Shown in pieces: positions 60,601 through 64,000 of a DNA stretch of 64,000 bases. Origin of the DNA: Nymphaea colorata (Eukaryota > Streptophyta > Magnoliopsida > Nymphaeales > Nymphaeaceae); assembly GCF_008831285.2 (NCBI RefSeq), contig NC_045141.1, positions 2,606,001 to 2,670,000 on the forward strand, given 5' to 3'. Position 1 is the first letter of the stretch; every line of letters starts with the position of its first letter. The position numbers and the translations under genes are program-made. The notes beneath the pieces were generated by a model that was not told where the DNA came from, did not search any database, and worked only from the letters and a program-made list of their open reading frames with translations.

Positions 60601-60801
60601 TTAAAAAGAGTACAAGCTACATCTGCTACCTTGAAGAAGATATTGCAAATGCCCGCATTTTCTGAATTTTCTGCAGATTCTGGATCAGTGGACATAATGG
60701 ATGAAGATATTTCAACAAATTTCTCAGTCCATATTAAGTTGAATGTGACAGTCTGGGATTTTGTTCTTCCAATGACCCCATCCCTTCCTGCTGTATTTGG
60801 G
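43677..60801 (+). CDS. DUF4091/GH123-like protein gene, seven exons, 3' part outside window
   Basis: Proposed join: 43677-43689, 45807-46030, 59673-59809, 59923-60033, 60142-60243, 60404-60500 and 60601-60801; 885 bases, exactly 295 codons, no stop. All introns are GT-AG, and phases agree across every junction (1, 0, 2, 2, 2, 0). Blocks recognised include GGTSYGWSDGGLQ, LLHVWCLPSTANVGQQEMPR, LVARNERESAQISLRPKVSW, GESLTLRHVVPVLGVPDALV, PGQYEGEIIITAMKS and VTVWDFVLPMTPSLPAVFG. I recognise these from memory as the N-terminal region of plant proteins of family DUF4091, whose C-terminal domain is related to glycoside hydrolase 123. The substrate in plants is not known to me. The catalytic half should follow exon 7 but is not in the window. 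Intron 2 (46031-59672) is stuffed with transposons; intron 7 runs into antisense LTRs. Expression is not proven, but nothing in these exons is broken. Confidence 0.85.
43690..45806 (+). other. intron 1 of the DUF4091 gene
   Basis: It runs from GTGAGT to the acceptor TTTCAG. It contains a 60-bp tandem duplication (45017-45136) and a C/T-rich region (44380-44940) with no recognisable coding content. Near 45408 there is 'gggccagtttggtag', a word often seen at the ends of plant DNA transposons, but no partner end was found. Confidence 0.5.
45017..45136 (+). repeat. 60-bp tandem duplication in intron 1
   Basis: The unit GACATAGCCTGATTCTC... at 45017-45076 repeats at 45077-45136 with only a few mismatches (for example TCTAACC/TCAAACC). 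Confidence 0.9.
45807..46030 (+). CDS. exon 2 of the DUF4091 gene
   Basis: Acceptor TTTCAG, donor GTAAGT. It encodes the YPGGSTENVVVPPIEGVSGG segment and the highly conserved block containing LLHVWCLPSTANVGQQEMPR, ending in phase 0 after LEP. No stop in frame. Confidence 0.88.
46340..46607 (+). pseudogene. copia-A integrase C-terminal segment
   Basis: It reads PPPKVFGCICFVHTLGANRD, then FSTHAANCVFW, and further on DVTFHESLSFFS. This is the copia region between integrase core and reverse transcriptase, where the conserved FGC, GY...QKGY and DV(T/I)F motifs lie. Small frameshifts separate the blocks. The right end is the 8-bp CTTCTATT duplicated by the hAT insertion. Confidence 0.82.
46689..47010 (-). 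repeat. 3' LTR of copia-B
   Basis: It ends (minus-strand sense) in TTTCTATCA and starts, next to the polypurine tract, with TATTAAAATA, which looks like a mutated TGTTAAAATA. It contains a (GA)n microsatellite at 46742-46780, equivalent to 51571-51619 in the other LTR. Confidence 0.8.
47005..48876 (-). pseudogene. copia-B reverse transcriptase and RNase H
   Basis: From 48876 downward one frame contains the linker with acidic residues, then WRKAMKEEMDAL, WVYKIKYKPDGSIERHKARL, QMDVKNAFLHGDLREEVYM, YGLKQASRSWF, and the polymerase box YVDD within LLIYVDDIVITG, which is intact. After a TAG at about 47813 the same frame gives RYLKGTAGDGL, FTDADWVGDPDQRKSISGF and SSTEAEYKCMA, the RNase H core. After a further TGA near 47280 it gives CDNQSAINIAFNP and IEIDQHFVRQK. 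Two nonsense changes are the only damage I see here. Confidence 0.9.
48908..49822 (-). pseudogene. copia-B integrase
   Basis: The HHCC region (HSRLRHCG, then CSSCGLCK) lies at about 49690-49825. The core includes YVLFIDSYSRFTWIYF, CDGGGEYSSLDF and PYTPQQNGVVEQKHR, with the catalytic aspartates and glutamate all present. A TGA replaces the tryptophan codon of the usual LWH motif near 49820. A frameshift near 49115 moves the rest (CRFVGYADEYKGFRCYDP) to the frame of reverse transcriptase. Confidence 0.88.
49823..51292 (-). pseudogene. copia-B gag and protease
   Basis: I chose the methionine at 51292 (MSSSFLPHHITEKLNHESY), because copia gag begins this way; the frame is open 22 codons further upstream. 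Gag contains LIWKRQIMPFIRSQGLFGHL and the zinc knuckle CFQCNKKGHMKAQC (CX2CX4HX4C). The protease motif reads FLESGAATHVTG where copia proteases have DSGA. The catalytic aspartate is therefore a glutamate, which should abolish or strongly reduce activity. Open throughout to the stop at the integrase junction. Confidence 0.9.
51503..51517 (-). other. primer-binding site of copia-B
   Basis: On the minus strand TGGTATCAGAGCGCC follows the end of the 5' LTR directly. It is the tRNA-Met type common in copia elements. Confidence 0.88.
51518..51872 (-). repeat. 5' LTR of copia-B, 5' end irregular
   Basis: It matches the left LTR from TGATAGAAATCTA through the (GA)n run and the 'cacggcctttatttataatccc' segment (a TTTATAAT TATA-like box). 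Its outer part instead shows two or three diverged copies of 'atcctaggagatttcac' with 'acaaggatattaact', and it lacks the terminal segment next to the polypurine tract in the other LTR. Confidence 0.75.
51957..52172 (+). pseudogene. copia-A segment between the two hAT insertions
   Basis: It is open in the copia-A frame at the start (PLESTPAQSPQLTIPVVSQF), then an in-frame TGA near 52050, and ends in DDLPIALRKNK. That is the conserved lead-in to copia reverse transcriptase, cut by the hAT insertion at 52173. Confidence 0.82.
52569..55093 (-). pseudogene. hAT transposase (BED finger, DUF659, hATC)
   Basis: It would excise and reinsert hAT DNA. Order on the minus strand: start at 55093 (MDPTWQWCERVKENN) with a BED finger (FCGNTFSGGISRMKHHLAG) in which the first cysteine of the usual LKCxFC is tyrosine; an acidic and Arg/Gly-rich linker; the catalytic body at 53240-54330 with SIMSDGWTDTRSRTLVNFL, FITDNAANYRAAEDLL and WSPCATHCVNLML; the hATC dimerisation region at 52944-53149 (VLSQTCSASRCERNWSVF); and an acidic C-terminal tail (52569-52851). 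Plausible introns are 53150-53239 and 52852-52943, GT-AG. Lesions: TGA near 54896, a frameshift near 54315, and one extra base in an A8 run near 53020. Not functional as it stands, but only lightly decayed. Confidence 0.88.
55451..55625. repeat. subterminal palindromic repeats of the hAT
   Basis: The unit ATCGTACGATACGGGCTC starts at 55566, 55586 and 55606 (period 20), with related copies at 55451 and 55472-55493. The core ATCGTACGAT is self-complementary. Related 'tatcgtaa' words lie at the opposite end (52217-52258). These are likely transposase-binding sites, as in other hAT elements; inference. Confidence 0.8.
55629..56590 (+). pseudogene. copia-A reverse transcriptase, N-terminal and middle part
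   Basis: After the hAT it resumes the copia frame (CTLHPISHYVSMERLGHYMQ). It then gives CKWEFTIKYHFD, FETFSLVA, QLDVKNTFLYGDLTETVYMQ, and the box YIDD within VVYIDDIILVG, which is intact. Stops and frameshifts interrupt it between 55760 and 56360. The YGLKQ block is changed and partly lost. The piece ends near 56590 in the region that normally reads 'yr.lvGkLiYLt.tRPDi'. Confidence 0.82.
56591..58260. mobile_element. unclassified insert within copia-A
   Basis: Copia-A coding sequence stops near 56590 and resumes near 58260 at the following conserved region, so about 1.67 kb has been inserted (or substituted). The insert has no coding similarity. It holds a (TA)n/(ATA)n run (57093-57130), two diverged tandem copies of a segment with perfect hairpins (57300-57620), and G/C-rich words such as GGTGCGGG near both 57050 and, in complement, 57760. 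Termini and target duplication could not be fixed. Confidence 0.45.
57300..57620. repeat. tandem hairpin-bearing repeat
   Basis: Two diverged copies share 'agtc..gtcctt..aaaaggacgac' and the phrase 'tgccttcctttttaaagag'. The first carries GTCGTCCTT-gaaa-AAGGACGAC (57344-57365), a perfect 9-bp stem. The second carries a similar dyad near 57532-57550. Function unknown. Confidence 0.6.
58261..58850 (+). pseudogene. copia-A RNase H
   Basis: It reads from NAMMMILKYFKSSPRKGLLF through VAYTDADYAESVSGRKSTMG, which carries the first catalytic aspartate. A frameshift near 58480 then leads to KYRAMAENAKQMVWIKTI and MTKHIEID in another frame, and finally the VSFEDQVADVFTK-type end. It would form the RNase H of the copia polyprotein. 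Broken by at least one frameshift. Confidence 0.82.
58859..59078 (+). repeat. 3' LTR of copia-A (220 bp)
   Basis: It starts TGTTGAGAAG right after the purine-rich CTTGAGGAG, and ends TTCAACA, giving the inverted terminal pattern TGTTGA/TCAACA. A (CT)n microsatellite lies at 59015-59037. A 5-bp target site (CAACT, 59079-59083) cannot be checked because the 5' LTR is missing. Confidence 0.82.
59079..59672 (+). other. 3' remainder of intron 2
   Basis: T-rich intron sequence without transposon or coding similarity, ending in the acceptor CTCCACAG before exon 3. Confidence 0.6.
59673..59809 (+). CDS. exon 3 of the DUF4091 gene
   Basis: It begins in phase 0 after CCACAG. It encodes ISFLVARNERESAQISLRP, KVSWGGPGVGGVVQVQISDL and CSNSGDR, and leaves two bases (AG) for the next exon. 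Donor GTTTGC. The reading joins exon 2 smoothly at the expected point of the family alignment, across the 13.6-kb intron. Confidence 0.88.
59923..60033 (+). CDS. exon 4 of the DUF4091 gene
   Basis: Acceptor TTGGCAG, donor GTACTG. It encodes LVAGESLTLRHVVPVLGVPD followed by ALVPLDLPVTLINVLPG. An earlier AG (59908) would run into a stop, which favours this acceptor. Confidence 0.88.
60142..60243 (+). CDS. exon 5 of the DUF4091 gene
   Basis: Acceptor GTGCAG, donor GTAAGA. It encodes GETSTLWLSVDVAVEQSPGQ and YEGEIIITAMKSES, a block strongly conserved in the family. Phase 2 on both sides. Confidence 0.87.
60404..60500 (+). CDS. exon 6 of the DUF4091 gene
   Basis: It reads RACKTDLQQIRSDLVHCTSL and MEHLEAKPMEEV. 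The acceptor is either of two adjacent CAGs (60403 or 60406), both keeping the frame; other nearby AGs give stops. This is the least conserved exon, but it bridges exons 5 and 7 in phase and keeps the K-P-x-x-EV pattern expected here. Confidence 0.75.
60601..60801 (+). CDS. exon 7 of the DUF4091 gene
   Basis: Acceptor CTTGCAG, donor GTATCC. It encodes LKRVQATSATLKKILQMPAF, FSADSGSVDIMDEDISTNFS and VTVWDFVLPMTPSLPAVFG, then stops at a phase-0 donor. The family continues with its catalytic-domain region; none of that is seen up to 64000. Confidence 0.88.
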
Positions 60802-60994
60802 GTATCCTGTTCTTTTCCCCTCCTGTTCATAAAAATGTTGCATCTGAAAATCTATCGTACATCTGGACTGTTATTTATAAGAGCTGCTTATATGAAGTAG
60901 AATTCAAGGGCGCAATAAAACTCTAATTCTATTGAATTTCTTGAGGTTCAGAACAATGTCTGATACATTTAATTTCATTATCAATATCTTGTTT
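60802..60994 (+). other. start of intron 7
   Basis: Ordinary T-rich intron sequence from the exon 7 donor to the first antisense LTR. Confidence 0.6.
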
Positions 60995-61489
60995 TGCCAC
61001 ACCCCAACCCTTTTGAGCCTCACAAGAATTTTTTTTTTTTTTAACATAAAACATTAAGGTGCGACGACACAACAATTCAAAACCAGACATCAATAAAACC
61101 AAAACAAGACGCACCAGCACGACATTTGACCCAAAACCTCCCCAGTAGGATGTGAGTGAAGCCACCTGATCAATCTGCTGCCCCTGGTCCGCCAAAACCT
61201 GAAAAAGAAAACAACTGAAGGCTTAGCCTTCGCAGTATGGTAACAAACCAGAAAAATCCCTAAACCTCTAGGTAAGGGCTCAGATATGATCTAATCACAA
61301 ATAACATACAACTATGCATAACATATCATTCTCATTCTTATCATTTTCATTAACTTTAGTGAATTGACAGTTCCTGTGGGTGCAAAACACAGGCACGTTC
61401 ACACCGCGGGCGGCCTACAGCCGAGAGACAACCCCTGTGGTGGCCCGAATCGATATGGATCCATTCACGCTGCAGCGGTAGAGCACTCA
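60995..61489 (-). repeat. older Tekay-family LTR fragment, interrupted
   Basis: On the minus strand it is the 3' part of an LTR related to 5996-9032, with end GGGGTGTGGCA and landmarks GACCAGGGGCAG and GCGGCCTACAGCC in complement. It is diverged and lacks a middle segment (about 61280-61330 jumps). It stops abruptly in the 'ctgcagcggtagagcactca' segment, where the next LTR begins. Confidence 0.82.
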
Positions 61490-64000
61490 TGTCACACCCC
61501 GACCTTTTGACGCTCAACCATTTTTTTTTTTTTTTCTAAACATCAAACATCGAGGTGTGACTACACAACAGTTCAAAAGAAATGAGCCAAGTAATTCAAA
61601 ACAATGGGACTAACTTTCATTTATAGAACAACATCATTTCACACAAAATCACATCCCTATACATGACAAAAATGCCCCAAAATCCTAACATTGATGCCTA
61701 ACAAAATAAGACATCAATACAAACGAAGCAAGACGCGCCGACACTATACAAACAAAACCCAAAACCTCCCAGTAGGACGTGAGTGAAGCCATTTGCTCAA
61801 CCTGCTACCCCTGGTCTGCCAAAACCTGAAAAAGAAAGCAAATGAAGGCTCAGCCTTCGCAGTATGGCAACAAGCCAGGAAAATACCGAACCCTTTCATT
61901 TAGGGCTCAAATATGATAACAACATCAAAACCATCTATCATCATGTCGTGTCAGGGCACGACATGCAGAGGCCACTTGATGGATACAATAACACAATTTC
62001 AATCACATGCTAGGCATGCTTAAACATCTCATTTGCACTCATAAACACATCATTCACACGCACATCAATCTCATACATTCAATCATTTACATTACATTTT
62101 CATTAACTTTAGTGAATTAGCAGTTCCTGTGGGTGCAACACAAGCACGTGCATACCATGGGCGGCCTATAGCCGAGAGACAACCCCCGTGATGGCCCATA
62201 ACAGTATGGATCCATTTCATCCGCTGCAGCGGTAGAGCACTCATCCATGGATGTGTGAAGTCCAATGAGAGATACTCAGCCTTCCGTAGGACACCCAGGT
62301 TGGGAAGGCGGGAGCCCAACGCTCCAAGCACAACACACAACAGTACCCTGGGGCCTTGCACCGCCTGCGCTCCGACAGGCGAGACCAGTGGCGAGAACGG
62401 GACGTCTCCCAAACACACAGCCACATCCCACTACATCCCACTGGCCTCTCATCTCTTAATCATTCATTATTATCATTAGAAGAATGTATTCACAGATTGA
62501 CTGGCTAGCTCATGAGGTTGGTACACTTCACGAGTGCACCCACACCTCCAAATGCCTCCACACGAGGTCTACTCATAACACTAACAGTCATAACTAACCG
62601 TCATACACTAGGGGTACAATTACCCTCCAATCCATTCATTTGCATTATTGCCCACGACAATGTATATGCAACAAAATACACATTCATGTCAATTATCGCA
62701 TCAATCACATCTTTGAAAACTTAGCCAAACCACAGAGAGTAGTCTCGATCTGCGATTGGCTCATAGTTGTCCTATGCAGTTATCATTCTATGATGCTATC
62801 TAATGCACAATTGGGGTCGAGGAGACACTCGACTCGATACCCCGCCTCATCTGTCCTAAACAGTTATCAATTCTAGCATGCACATGCAAATGCGTCATTT
62901 TCAAAACAAACTACTAATAGCCTTTCAAAACAGTTCATGTTATATATCCAAGCATACATATACTCATTCACGAAACAATCAATCAATTCACATCACAATC
63001 CTAGGATCCCGTGATCCTAGGAGCACACAATCACACATTTGCCCAAGCATGGATTTGCTTGGAATGTCGCCATACCTGTGGCGCGCTCACAAAACTCTTC
63101 AAAATTCCTCGAGCTTCGAACTCAAGGTCGACGGGACGAGCCCGGTGTACCTGCAGACATAAACAAAAGGTAAGATTCCTACTACATACCTCGACAATTC
63201 AAACAAATACAAAACATAATTATTGAGGCACGTGTCACCGCCTCAAGAGGGTGTCGACGGGTAGTGTCGTCCTACAAGCTCTCCAAAAGACCTCCTCCTT
63301 ACATCTCGACGTTGCCACCAACATCAAGTCCTAAAGTCATCAATCCATCCATCACTAATGCCTTTCTCGCAACTTTCTTTAATCAAGGCGTCAACCCCGA
63401 AGGCACCTCCAACTTACGTACACTTTCTTTATTTAATTCCAAGACGCACCCGTTCACAAAAACGTGTGCTACAAGCTCACTAAAACAGTCTTAAATCTTC
63501 CTCACAACCACACAATCTCTACCATGCTTCCCTATTACCTCGAAAATCAATATCATGCTTAAATGATCATTATAGGCATTAATCAACGTTTTTGAACATA
63601 ATCCTAGACTTTCCCCCAAAAACAAAATCGCTAACATGAGTCCCAAAACACCAATTCTAAGCCCTAGCATGCTCAAACAATAATTATACTAGCTCTAATA
63701 GGTAATATTCAATAATTTGAGCTTAATTAGGCCTTGCTCACCCCAATCTAAGCGTCCAAACTGCTGCAACCCTTCTAGCAGCCACTTCACGCGTCCGGTC
63801 AAGTGCCAATGCCCAAGATTGCTTGCTGCCGCTCCTCACCACACGCCCTACATGCTGGTAAGAGAGGAAAAAGCGTCCCCAGCTGCAATCCGACCCAAAA
63901 AGCCATAAATGAGTCAACAATCGTCCAAATGAAGTTCAAAACAGAATCTGTCATTAGGAGAGACCCACGGTAGTAGTGGGAAAAGCTGAAATGAAAGAGA
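61490..64000 (-). repeat. Tekay-family LTR, antisense, continues beyond window
   Basis: It begins TGTCACACCCC, the complement of the LTR 3' end, and follows the 5996-9032 LTR without major gaps to about its position 6497. About 500 bp therefore remain outside the window. The adjacent sequence at its left is interrupted older LTR, not a primer-binding site, so this is either the 3' LTR of a minus-strand element or a solo LTR. Confidence 0.9.

Overview
This is nuclear DNA of a seed plant, probably an angiosperm; I cannot place it further. It is AT-rich and gene-poor, and it is dominated by Ty3/gypsy and Ty1/copia LTR retrotransposons, hAT transposons and old non-coding repeats. Two host genes are recognisable. 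One is a degraded pentatricopeptide-repeat (PPR) gene on the minus strand at about 41.5-42.3 kb. The other is a plus-strand gene of the DUF4091/GH123-like family with seven readable exons between 43677 and 60801. I see no tRNA, rRNA, CRISPR or organelle-derived segment. || Layout, left to right. Positions 1-9032 hold most of a Tekay/Del-type chromovirus: the end of its 5' LTR, a stop- and frameshift-ridden gag-pol with chromodomain, and a complete 3037-bp 3' LTR. Positions 9033-13684 are non-coding, with an old 1.9-kb direct duplication and two short tandem duplications. A decayed minus-strand copia pol lies at 13685-15620. From 15.6 to 33.4 kb there are at least four copies, in both orientations, of an unclassified non-coding repeat ('family A'). 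They are interspersed with a 2.1-kb degenerate minisatellite (19740-21905). A large imperfect inverted repeat follows (arms 30505-31200 and 33990-34725). A promoter-bearing LTR-like block ends at 37160 and abuts a heavily deleted Reina-like chromovirus (37161-40449). || The right-hand third is the DUF4091 gene with its promoter region and PPR neighbour. Its intron 2 is about 13.6 kb long and holds a transposon nest. A 5'-truncated copia on the gene strand (copia-A, 46340-59078) carries a non-autonomous hAT (46608-51956) that itself carries a nearly complete minus-strand copia (copia-B). Copia-A also carries a 3456-bp transposase-bearing hAT (52173-55628) and an unclassified insert (56591-58260). 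The two hAT insertions have 8-bp target duplications, and removing each one rejoins the copia-A reading frame. || Despite this load, all seven host exons are open, in phase, and bounded by GT-AG sites (885 coding bases, 295 codons). Intron 7 runs into two nested antisense LTRs of the Tekay family (60995-64000+). The catalytic C-terminal half of the host protein is not in the window, so whether the gene is whole depends on sequence beyond 64000.
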